A program made the position numbers and the translations under genes. 64,000 nt of DNA, taken from contig JADFCQ010000007.1 of NCBI GenBank assembly GCA_015223225.1, positions 124,001-188,000 of the forward strand, written 5' to 3'. The notes under the pieces were generated by a model. It had not been told where the DNA came from. It did not search any database and saw only the letters and a list, made by a program, of their open reading frames with translations. The DNA comes from Acetobacteraceae bacterium H6797. Its GTDB lineage: Bacteria; Pseudomonadota; Alphaproteobacteria; Acetobacterales; Acetobacteraceae. Positions 1 through 7,448 of this stretch are shown here, piece by piece (position 1 is the stretch's first letter; each line of letters begins with the position of its first letter).

Positions 1-2
1 TC

Positions 3-287
3 GCCATGGGTTCCTTCGCCCGGCAGCAGGAGCAGATGCGCGTGACCATGGAGGGGCTGCTGCCCTTCGGTGGGCTCGAGGAAGTCGGCAAGCAGAACCT
101 GGCGATGATGGAACGCGCCATGAGCCTCTTCGCGCCCTTCCCGCAGAGCGGCGCCGCCCGCGCGCCCGAGCCGGCGCCCGAGAGAGCCGCCGAGGATGAG
201 CTGGAAGCGGTGAAGGCCGAGCTGGAGGAAATGAAGCGCCAGATGGCCGCCCTCCGCTCTCAGGGCAAAGGCCCCAAGGCCGTCTGA
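3..287 (+). CDS. phaR: Polyhydroxyalkanoate synthesis repressor PhaR, C-terminal part (5' end outside window)
   Basis: Partial gene; the reading frame is open to the window edge. The 94 visible residues contain the RQQEQMR...PFGGLEEVGKQN...MERAMSLFAPF pattern typical of the C-terminal half of PhaR, which in this family represses phasin and PHA-synthesis genes and binds PHA granules. The last third is a Glu/Ala/Lys-rich segment likely to form a coiled coil. The DNA-binding N-terminal domain lies upstream of the window. A strong intrinsic terminator follows 28 bases after the stop, so this is the last gene of its transcript. Identification rests on the conserved C-terminal pattern only. Confidence 0.75.
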   Translation, partial: AMGSFARQQEQMRVTMEGLLPFGGLEEVGKQNLAMMERAMSLFAPFPQSGAARAPEPAPERAAEDELEAVKAELEEMKRQMAALRSQGKGPKAV

Positions 288-314
288 ACCGCGCGTTGCG
301 GCGATTATTTTTCG

Positions 315-341
315 ACCCGGCGGTTCAACCGCCGGGTTTTT
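315..341 (+). terminator. Rho-independent terminator of phaR
   Basis: A perfect 9-bp stem (315-323 pairing with 329-337) with a 5-base loop TTCAA runs straight into a T-tract. It lies 28 bases downstream of the phaR stop codon. Confidence 0.85.
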
Positions 342-529
342 CCGTCGCTTTGTAGTTGCCAAATCGCACTGAGCTGCGGTATCAGAGTGCCGATTCTCTA
401 TTGGCTTGTTTCGGAATCGGTCACGATTTTTTCACCTCTCTTTTTTGCCGCAGTGCGAAAAAAATAGGCCGCCGAAAATGTTCGTCTGGGGCGGTCGAAA
501 CGGCTTCTGCTTGGAAAGGTCTGAATAGA

Positions 530-952
530 ATGACTCAGGGGGGCAAAACGGCGCGCGGTGGGGCCAAGGGGAAGAGCCCCACGGAGACCGCCCGTCTTGC
601 GGATCGGCATGTCGGCAGCCGCATTCGGGAGAGGCGCGTGATGCTCGGCCTGTCGCAGCAGCAACTCGCCGCGGTGATCGGGGTGACCTATCAGCAGGCT
701 CATAAATATGAGCGCGGGCTCAACCGCATCTCGGCGGGGCGCCTGTTCCAGATCGCGCATGTGCTGGACGTGCCGGTGGCCTGGTTCTTCGAGGGCCTGT
801 CGGAGGATTCCGGTGCCGCGCCCCTCAGCGCGAGGCAGCGCATGTGCCTGGAACTCGCGCGCAATTTCTCGCTGATTGAAAATGAGAAGCATCAAGAAGC
901 GCTCAGCCAGATGGCCCGGGCGCTGGCCGCCCAGCAGCCGGATATGGGCTGA
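530..952 (+). CDS. XRE-family helix-turn-helix transcriptional regulator
   Basis: A 140-residue protein. After a basic, disordered N-terminus (about residues 1-25) comes an HTH_3/XRE domain at about 30-85: an IRERRVMLGLSQQQLAAVIG helix-turn-helix followed by a QAHKYERG recognition helix and the usual RISAGRLFQIAHVLDVP continuation. The C-terminal 45 residues resemble those of small alphaproteobacterial cytoplasmic repressors found near phaR or in stress regulons. ATG 530 is chosen because homology begins shortly after it; a longer frame from a TTG at 356 would add 58 residues with no family resemblance. The 5' region 350-500 is visibly AT-richer than the surroundings, consistent with a promoter. 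The target genes cannot be inferred from this window. Confidence 0.8.
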   Translation: MTQGGKTARGGAKGKSPTETARLADRHVGSRIRERRVMLGLSQQQLAAVIGVTYQQAHKYERGLNRISAGRLFQIAHVLDVPVAWFFEGLSEDSGAAPLSARQRMCLELARNFSLIENEKHQEALSQMARALAAQQPDMG

Positions 953-1132
953 AGCTGTCACCGGGCGGCCTTCATTCGCCCGCGAATGGGTAGCCCGACC
1001 AGCTGCTTCGAGCGTCCCGGCCGTCTGCCATCCGTTAACCTGAAATGAGGTAATAGGCCCGGCATCCTGCGGCTTGGTCGCACCCGGTGGCCGTCGTCCC
1101 GAGCCTCGGCGGTGAACGGCTGGCCCCGCCCC

Positions 1133-1870
1133 TCAGCCCAGCCGCACCACCTCGCCATGCCGGGTCTCCCCCGGCAGGCAGAGGGCCGCGATGGCGGGCG
1201 CCACCTCGGCGGGCTGGGGGATGCTCGCCGGGTCTTCCCCCGGCATGGCTTGGGCGCGCATGCGCGTCGCGACCACGCCCGGGTCCATCAGGTTCACCTT
1301 GAGCGCGCCGCCGGCGACTTCCATGGCCCAGGTCGTGACCAGATGCTCAAGCCCCGCCTTGGCCGCGCCATACATGCCCCAATAGGGCTTGGGCCGCGCC
1401 ACGCGCCCGCTGGTGAGGAAAACGGCCCGCCCCGCATCGGAAGCGCGCAGCGGCGGATCGCAGGTGCGGATCAGGCGCCAAGCGGCGGTGAGGTTCACGC
1501 CCATCACCTCGTTCCAGTCGCGCGGCTCGATATGCGCGACGGGCGTGAGCTTGTTCAGCGCCCCGGCGTTATGGACCAGAATGTCGAGCCGGCCGAAGCG
1601 CTCCACGATGGAGGGGCCGAGCATGTCGATCTTCTCGCCCTCGCGCAGCAGATCGAGCGGCAAGAGCGTGGCGCTGCCGCCTTGGGCGCGGATGGCGTCG
1701 TCGGTTTCCTCGAGCCCGCCCTGGCTGCGGGCGGTGAGCACCATATGCGCGCCGAGCCGGGCCAGTTCCACGGCCAGGGCCGCGCCGATGCCGCGGCTTG
1801 CGCCGGTGAGAAGTGCGACGCGCCCGGTGAGCGGGCGGTCGGACGTAGCGGTGCCGGATTGTTCAGTCAT
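1133..1870 (-). CDS. Short-chain dehydrogenase/reductase (SDR) family oxidoreductase
   Basis: A classical SDR of 245 residues. The Rossmann motif TGASRGIGAA lies near residues 20-29, the structural NAG motif is in ILVHNAGAL near residue 95, and the catalytic Tyr/Lys pair is in YGAAKAG near residue 165, preceded by a Ser in FLTSGR. The substrate cannot be read from sequence. It sits 55 bases downstream of purF on the same strand and may be co-transcribed with it. The C-terminus HGEVVRLG is shorter than in FabG-type enzymes. ATG 1870 is chosen over an upstream frame extension of 33 low-complexity residues. Confidence 0.8.
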   Translation of the reverse strand: MTEQSGTATSDRPLTGRVALLTGASRGIGAALAVELARLGAHMVLTARSQGGLEETDDAIRAQGGSATLLPLDLLREGEKIDMLGPSIVERFGRLDILVHNAGALNKLTPVAHIEPRDWNEVMGVNLTAAWRLIRTCDPPLRASDAGRAVFLTSGRVARPKPYWGMYGAAKAGLEHLVTTWAMEVAGGALKVNLMDPGVVATRMRAQAMPGEDPASIPQPAEVAPAIAALCLPGETRHGEVVRLG

Positions 1871-1925
1871 GCGATTCCCCCGGCCGGCAGTCTCGGCCGA
1901 TCCGGGGGCTTCTGGGAAGGGGCGC

Positions 1926-3401
1926 CTATTCGGCGGCGATCGACCGGGCGCCGATGCGCTCCGGCTCATGCGCCCAGTCGGTCAGGGGGATGGCGTAGTC
2001 GCCGGTGAAGCAGGCATCGCAATAGGCCGGCTTCAGGCTGTCGCGGCCGGGCTTGCCGAGCGCGCGATAGAGCCCGTCGAGCGAGATGAAGGCCAGGCTG
2101 TCGACGCCGATGATCCGGGCCATTTCCTCGACATCGTGCTGGGCGGCCATGAGCTGGCGGCGCTCCGGCGTGTCGATGCCGTAGAAGCAGGAATGGGTCG
2201 TCGGCGGCGAGGAGATGCGCATATGCACCTCCGTCGCGCCCGCCTGGCGCACCATCTCGACGATCTTCTTCGAGGTGGTGCCGCGCACGATGGAATCGTC
2301 GACCAGGATGACGCGCTTGCCCTCGATCATCGGGCGGTTCGCGGAATGCTTGAGCTTCACGCCGAGATTGCGGATCTGGTCGGTCGGCTCGATGAAGGTG
2401 CGGCCGACATAGTGATTGCGGATGATGCCCAGTTCGAAGGGAATGCCGGCCTCGACCGCATAGCCCATGGCCGAGGGCACACCAGAATCGGGCACCGGCA
2501 CCACGACATCTGCCGAGACGGCGGACTCGCGGGCCAGTTCGGCGCCGATGCGCTTGCGCGTCTCATAGACCGGCGTGCCTTCCACGATCGAGTCGGGGCG
2601 GGCGAAGTAGACGTATTCGAAAATGCAGAAGCGGCTCGCCGTGCGCCCGAAGGGGCGGATGCTGCGCAGGCCTTGCCCGTCGATCACCACCACTTCGCCC
2701 GGCTCGATGTCGCGGACGAATTCGGCGCCCACGATATCCAGCGCGCAGGTCTCGCTCGCCAGGATCCAGCTATTGCCCTCCGCGCCCCCCAGGCGGCCGA
2801 GCACCAGCGGGCGGACGCCCATCGGATCGCGCGCGCCGATCAGCGCGCCGTCATACATGGCGATGAGCGAATAGGCGCCCTGCACCTGCTTCACCGCGTC
2901 GATCAGCCGGTCGAGCACCGAGCCGTAGAGGCTGATGGCGATGAGGTGGATGAAGACCTCGGTATCGGTCGAGCTCTGGAAAAGGCAGCCGCGGCGGACC
3001 AGGGCGCGCTTGAGGGCGGCGCTATTGGTCAGGTTGCCGTTATGCGCGACGGCGAGGCCGCCGAACTCGAATTCCGCGAAGAGCGGCTGCACGTTGCGCA
3101 GCGCCGTCTCGCCCGTGGTGGCGTAGCGGTTGTGGCCCACAGCGCAGCGGCCCTTGAGGGCCGACATTACCTTGGCGTCCGAGAAAGTATCGCCCACCAG
3201 GCCGAGGCCGCGATGGGCGTTGAACTTGCCGTTCTCGGAAAGGGCGACGATGCCCGAGGCTTCCTGCCCGCGATGCTGGAGCGCATGCAGGCCGAGCGCC
3301 GTGAGGGCGGCGGCGTCGATGGCGTTCCAGACGCCGAAGACGCCGCATTCCTCATGCGGTTTATCGTCGTCATAGGTCACGGTTTGCGGCATGTCGGGCA
3401 T
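1926..3401 (-). CDS. purF: Amidophosphoribosyltransferase
   Basis: First committed step of purine synthesis: glutamine + PRPP to 5-phosphoribosylamine. The 491-residue protein has an N-terminal class II glutamine amidotransferase domain whose nucleophile is Cys19 in HEECGVFGVW, the initial residues presumably being a propeptide, and a C-terminal phosphoribosyltransferase domain with the PRPP loop VILVDDSIVRGTTS at about 364-377. Cysteines at 259 (FCIFEYVYF), 405 (SCFYGID), 461 and 464 (YCDACF) match the four [4Fe-4S] ligands of the Bacillus-type, oxygen-sensitive PurF, which the E. coli enzyme lacks. The start has a TGAGG ribosome binding site upstream. It follows cvpA with a 9-base gap. Confidence 0.97.
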   Translation of the reverse strand: MPDMPQTVTYDDDKPHEECGVFGVWNAIDAAALTALGLHALQHRGQEASGIVALSENGKFNAHRGLGLVGDTFSDAKVMSALKGRCAVGHNRYATTGETALRNVQPLFAEFEFGGLAVAHNGNLTNSAALKRALVRRGCLFQSSTDTEVFIHLIAISLYGSVLDRLIDAVKQVQGAYSLIAMYDGALIGARDPMGVRPLVLGRLGGAEGNSWILASETCALDIVGAEFVRDIEPGEVVVIDGQGLRSIRPFGRTASRFCIFEYVYFARPDSIVEGTPVYETRKRIGAELARESAVSADVVVPVPDSGVPSAMGYAVEAGIPFELGIIRNHYVGRTFIEPTDQIRNLGVKLKHSANRPMIEGKRVILVDDSIVRGTTSKKIVEMVRQAGATEVHMRISSPPTTHSCFYGIDTPERRQLMAAQHDVEEMARIIGVDSLAFISLDGLYRALGKPGRDSLKPAYCDACFTGDYAIPLTDWAHEPERIGARSIAAE

Positions 3402-3410
3402 TGGGGGGCC

Positions 3411-3983
3411 TCATATCCGGTTCCGGGCGGGTGGACGGAGCAGGTCGTCCATTCCCGGGGCTGGTCGTGTGGCGGTTTCGGGCAGGCGAGGGCGGTAATC
3501 CGCCGGCAAGGCCGCGACCAGCATGGCCGCGCCCGTGGCGACGTATGGCAGCGAGCGGGCATCGCGCACGGGGGCGGGCCAACGCTCCGTCCCGGGCAGG
3601 AAGGGCCCGGCGACAGTATAGACGAGGACGATGAGGAAAGCCCCGCGCGCGATGCCGAAGACAAGGCCCAGCGCGCGATCGAGGCCGCCGAGCGCCGAAT
3701 TCTGCACCGCCCTGGCGAACCAGGCGATGACGAGCTTCAGCACGACCAGCACGACGAGGAAGAGGCCGCCGAAGGTCACGGCATCGGCGAGCCAGAGCGG
3801 CTGGATATATTGCGCGGCGAGGGGGGCGAGCCGGGGCTGTCCGAGAAGCGCCGCCGCGAAGGCGCCGATCCAGGCACCGACGCCGAGCACCTCGTGCACC
3901 AGCCCTCGGAAATAGGCGATGACCGCCGAGATGGCGAGCACTGCCAGGATTGCGCCATCGACCCAGGTCATCTTGGCGCGCAT
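3411..3983 (-). CDS. cvpA: CvpA family inner-membrane protein
   Basis: A 190-residue membrane protein with an N-terminal TWVDGAILAVLAISAVIAYF segment, three further hydrophobic helices (about residues 28-50, 62-85 and 100-125) and the conserved FRGLVHEVL and GGLDRALGLVFGIARG motifs of the CvpA/colicin V production family. The C-terminal 40 residues are hydrophilic, proline/arginine-rich and variable. In many proteobacteria cvpA lies immediately upstream of purF, exactly as here. The biochemical role of CvpA is not settled. A second ATG at 3971 would shorten the protein by four residues. Confidence 0.88.
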   Translation of the reverse strand: MRAKMTWVDGAILAVLAISAVIAYFRGLVHEVLGVGAWIGAFAAALLGQPRLAPLAAQYIQPLWLADAVTFGGLFLVVLVVLKLVIAWFARAVQNSALGGLDRALGLVFGIARGAFLIVLVYTVAGPFLPGTERWPAPVRDARSLPYVATGAAMLVAALPADYRPRLPETATRPAPGMDDLLRPPARNRI

Positions 3984-4089
3984 ATAGCGGTGCTCACGCT
4001 CCGCGTCACCCAGAGAAGGTCATGCAGGCGTCACAGGGCAGGGCCGTGCTGCGATGCGGCAACAGGTGAAGGCGGCCCAGAGGAGGCCG

Positions 4090-4755
4090 TCATTCGCCGT
4101 TTTCGCTTGGCCTCAACCGCCGCAACTCGGCCTGCAAGGCCGCGATTTCCCGCCTGAGCGCCGCCAGTTCCTCGCCCACCGGGTCGGTCGGGCCCGCAGG
4201 CATGCCGTAGCCCTTGGTCGGCCCCCCGCCCGCCGCATCCCCGGTTGCCGCCTCCCTGGGCGGCTGGGCGGGAATGCCCACGACCGTCACACCGGGCGGC
4301 ACATCGGCCACCACCACGGCATTGGCGCCGACCCTGCCGCCCTTGCCGATCCTGATCGGGCCCAGCACCTGCGCGCCCGCGCCGATCACCACGCCCTGGC
4401 CGATGGTGGGGTGGCGCTTGCCCGGCTGGCCGGAGAGGCCGCCGAGCGTCACGCCGTGATAGATCAGCACGTCGTCGCCGATCTCTGCCGTCTCGCCGAT
4501 GACGACGCCCATGCCGTGGTCGATGAAGAGGCGCCTGCCGATCCGCGCGCCGGGATGGATCTCCACCCCCGTCAGCCAGCGCGCCAGATGGCTCACCCAG
4601 CGGCCGAGCCCGCGCAGGCCGAGGCGCCAGAGCGCATGGGCCAGGCGATGGAAGAGCACCGCATGCAGCCCGGCATAGCAGAAGAGGGCCTCGGGCCAGG
4701 TGGGGCGGGCCGGATCGCGCGCCCGGATGGTGCGGGCCAGTTCGAAGAGTTCCAT
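4090..4755 (-). CDS. cysE: Serine O-acetyltransferase (short EpsC-like type)
   Basis: Makes O-acetylserine from serine and acetyl-CoA for cysteine synthesis. The 221-residue protein has a helical N-terminal part ending at GRWVSHLARWLTG and then a left-handed beta-helix of hexapeptide repeats from VEIHPGARIGRRLFIDHG to the KRHPTIG and VVVADVPPG coils. The catalytic IDHGMGVVIGETAEIGD segment and the YHGVTLGG motif are intact. A charged C-terminal helix follows. ATG 4755 is preferred to ATG 4773 because a GGGAGG ribosome binding site lies 7-8 bases before it. Length and the short N-terminus match EpsC-type enzymes rather than the 270-residue E. coli CysE. Confidence 0.93.
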   Translation of the reverse strand: MELFELARTIRARDPARPTWPEALFCYAGLHAVLFHRLAHALWRLGLRGLGRWVSHLARWLTGVEIHPGARIGRRLFIDHGMGVVIGETAEIGDDVLIYHGVTLGGLSGQPGKRHPTIGQGVVIGAGAQVLGPIRIGKGGRVGANAVVVADVPPGVTVVGIPAQPPREAATGDAAGGGPTKGYGMPAGPTDPVGEELAALRREIAALQAELRRLRPSENGE

Positions 4756-4804
4756 CGCCAAGCCTCCCGCCATGCCCGATCTGGGCTGTCCTGGCGGGCG
4801 CGGC

Positions 4805-6109
4805 TCAGCGCCTGATCAGGACGTAGTTGATCGTCAGGTCGATCGTCGCCTCCGATTCCTGGGTACCGGCCGGGAAGGGAGGCAATTGCGCGTAACGCAG
4901 CAGCCCCTGGGTATAGCTGTCCAGGATTTGCGAGCCTGACCGATTGATGAGCTGCACGCTGCGCACATTGCCGTCACGGGTGACGGTGAAGCGGATGGTC
5001 GCCGAGCCATCCTCGCCGCGCCGCGCCGCTTCCTGCGGATAGCGGCCGTTGCGGCGCAGCCAGTCATGGAAGGCCGCCCGCCAGTCGCCGCCCAGATTGG
5101 CGCCACGGATGCGCAGGTTGGGGTCGAGCTGCGCGCTGGAATCGGCGCCGCCCGCCATCGGCGCCTGCCTGCCATTGAGCAGGGGCGAGTTGGGCGAGAG
5201 GGCGAAGGGCACCTGCGGGTCGAGTCGCCGCTGCTGGGGCGTGGGGCGCGCGAGATTATAGGCCTGGCTCGGCGTGCGGCTCAGATCGAGCGCATTGGGG
5301 AAGAGCTGGCGCAAGGTTTGCGGCGGGCGCGGCTGCGGCTCGGCCTGCTGTGCCGGCGCGGGGCGCGGCGCGGGCTCCGGCGGGGCGGGCGGCGGGGGCG
5401 GAATATCCGCGACGTCGCTCGGCGCCGGCGGCGTGGGCGGCAGCGGTGGCATCGTCAGCGGCGGCGGGACGGGCGTGGGAACGGGCGGCGGGGGTGCCGT
5501 CGCCGTCTCGCGCGGCAGGGGCGGCGCCGGGGCAGGGGGTGTCGGCACGGCAGGCGCAGGGGGCGGCGGCACCTCGGGCGGCGCGGGCGCCGGTGGAGGC
5601 GGCGGCGGTTCGGCCGTGGGCAGCGGCGGCGTGGGCGGGGTCTCGGGCGCCGGCGGCACGGGCTCGCCCATCTCGCCGCCCTGCGGCTGGGGCTGCGACG
5701 AGACTTTGTCGCCACTGCCGCCATCGAACACCATCGAGACGGTCGGCGGCGGCAGGGGCTCGGGGAGCTGCTTATGCGGCTGGATGAAGAAGAAGCCGAT
5801 CAGCGCCAGATGCAGCAGCACCGAAGCCGCGATCCAGAGCGTGCGCCGCGAGGGCCGCATCCGCGCGGCGAGCGGCCTCGGCCCCAGCCCCCCCCTGTCG
5901 TCCGGATCGCGCGGCGGGCCGCCCGGCGGCCCTCCAGGGGGCCCGAGTCGCGGCGTCAGCGACGGGCCATGGCCACGCGGCGCGCCGGCGGCACGCGGCG
6001 CGAATTGCGCGAGACGGGGAGGGGCGCCCTCGCGCCCGCCCTTCAGCGCCTCGCCCTCGAGCGCAAGGGGCGGCATGGGCAGCGAGCGGGAGGCCTCGGG
6101 CTGGGTCAT
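4805..6109 (-). CDS. TonB-like energy transducer with long proline-rich linker
   Basis: A 434-residue protein. A cytoplasmic N-terminal stretch of about 85 Gly/Pro/Arg-rich residues precedes one membrane helix at about 91-108 (LWIAASVLLHLALIGFFF). A proline-dominated periplasmic spacer spans about 120-290, and a TonB C-terminal domain at about 350-434 contains WLRRNGRYPQEAARRGEDG and the GNVRSVQLINRSGSQILD pattern. TonB couples the proton-motive force, through ExbB/ExbD, to outer-membrane transporters. No exbBD or TonB-dependent receptor is visible here. An internal ATG at 5860 would give a conventional short N-terminus; neither start has a convincing ribosome binding site. Confidence 0.82.
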   Translation of the reverse strand: MTQPEASRSLPMPPLALEGEALKGGREGAPPRLAQFAPRAAGAPRGHGPSLTPRLGPPGGPPGGPPRDPDDRGGLGPRPLAARMRPSRRTLWIAASVLLHLALIGFFFIQPHKQLPEPLPPPTVSMVFDGGSGDKVSSQPQPQGGEMGEPVPPAPETPPTPPLPTAEPPPPPPAPAPPEVPPPPAPAVPTPPAPAPPLPRETATAPPPPVPTPVPPPLTMPPLPPTPPAPSDVADIPPPPPAPPEPAPRPAPAQQAEPQPRPPQTLRQLFPNALDLSRTPSQAYNLARPTPQQRRLDPQVPFALSPNSPLLNGRQAPMAGGADSSAQLDPNLRIRGANLGGDWRAAFHDWLRRNGRYPQEAARRGEDGSATIRFTVTRDGNVRSVQLINRSGSQILDSYTQGLLRYAQLPPFPAGTQESEATIDLTINYVLIRR

Positions 6110-6456
6110 CGGCGGGTATATTGTAGCCGGCGAGGCGGCGCGGAGTGCGGGAGGCTCCGTAATGGGCCGATACCGCGCGTTTGGCAAAGCGCAAATGGTA
6201 ACGCCCGCGGCAGGAATTCCGCGAAACCGGCCGTCTTTCGCGCTTTCTTCCTGCCGATCACGGCGTGATTGCTTGTGTCGCCCGCGAAGGGGGCACTATG
6301 GTCTGTCATGCATGCGGTCCGGTCGTGAAAAGCGGCGGGCCAGTGTGGCCGGCCCTCTCCGTCTCCGCCTTCGCGCCCCGGCGCGTGCGCGGGCCCGGCG
6401 ATCGGCCGGAAGGGATGGAGCGACGCGCCATCAAGGCGCGCGAACAGGAAGAAACG

Positions 6457-7425
6457 ATGCGGCGGTTCATGCACTCGCGCCTGGCCGCCCGCACCGCGCG
6501 TCTGGGAACGCGGATTGCGGGCATTCCGACCTTATTTCTTTCCGGCCTCGTCACGGCCTGGCTGGCGGCCTGGCCCGCCTTCGCGCAGACCGCCGCACCC
6601 GCGGGGGGTGCCGAGGGCGGGATGGTGGGCGCGCCGGCCCCCTGGGCCATCGGCCTGCAGCCGGCGGGCGGACCGATCAAGGAAAGGGTGCATGATTTCA
6701 ACACGCTGGTCTTCGTGATCATCGTGGCCATCACCATTTTCGTCGCGGGCCTCCTGGCCTGGGTGATGTGGCGCTATCGCGAGAAGGCCAATCCGGTCCC
6801 TTCGCGCACGAGCCATCACACCATGCTCGAGGTCGCCTGGACGGTGGTGCCGGTGCTGATCCTGATCGTCATCGCCATCCCCTCCTTCCGCCTGATCTAT
6901 TACCAGGACCGGGCGCGGGATGCGGATCTGACCATCAATGTCACGGGCCGCCAGTGGTTCTGGCATTACGGCTATCCTGATAGCGGGGGCTTCGCCTTCG
7001 ACAGCTATCCGATCGCCGAGGCCGATCTGAAGCCTGGACAATTACGCAACTTGACGGTCGACAATCCGCTCGTCATTCCGGTCGGCGCCAATGTGCGGGT
7101 CATCACGACGGGCGTGGACGTGATCCATTCCTTCTTCGTGCCCTCGCTCGGCGTGCAGAAATACACTATCCCGGGCCGGACCATCGAGACTTGGTTCCGT
7201 GCCGACCGGCCCGGCACCTTCTATGGCCAGTGCAACCAGATCTGCGGCAACAACCACTGGTTCATGCCGATCGAGGTTCACGCCGTGCCAAGGGAGGAAT
7301 TCGATCGCTGGGCGGCCGAGGCCAAGACCAAGTTCGCCCGCATGGACGAAACCACCCCGGCCGTCCTGGCCGACATGCCCGCAGCGGATCAGGCACGCGA
7401 GCGACTCGCGGCCCTGACGCGCTGA
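6457..7425 (+). CDS. coxB: Cytochrome c oxidase subunit II (CuA subunit)
   Basis: A 322-residue subunit of the aa3-type oxidase that accepts electrons from cytochrome c. A signal peptide (about residues 20-45, ending FAQ) is followed by two helices (about 81-104 and 126-147) and a periplasmic cupredoxin domain. CuA ligands are His224 (DVIHSFF), Cys259, Cys263, His267 and Met270. Residue 261, normally Glu, is Gln here (CNQIC instead of CSEIC); in characterised oxidases this side chain also binds the Mg/Mn ion at the subunit I/II interface. ATG 6457 is preceded by AGGAAG. It opens the coxB-coxA-ctaB-ctaG cluster, 23 bases before coxA. Confidence 0.96.
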   Translation: MRRFMHSRLAARTARLGTRIAGIPTLFLSGLVTAWLAAWPAFAQTAAPAGGAEGGMVGAPAPWAIGLQPAGGPIKERVHDFNTLVFVIIVAITIFVAGLLAWVMWRYREKANPVPSRTSHHTMLEVAWTVVPVLILIVIAIPSFRLIYYQDRARDADLTINVTGRQWFWHYGYPDSGGFAFDSYPIAEADLKPGQLRNLTVDNPLVIPVGANVRVITTGVDVIHSFFVPSLGVQKYTIPGRTIETWFRADRPGTFYGQCNQICGNNHWFMPIEVHAVPREEFDRWAAEAKTKFARMDETTPAVLADMPAADQARERLAALTR

Positions 7426-7448
7426 AACTGGACGGGAAGAGGCAGCAG

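Noticed and set aside
1389..4157. Very long + strand open frame (922 residues) opposite purF and cvpA
   Set aside because: It has no recognisable motif and lies antisense to clearly identified genes. High GC content suppresses stop codons and produces such frames.
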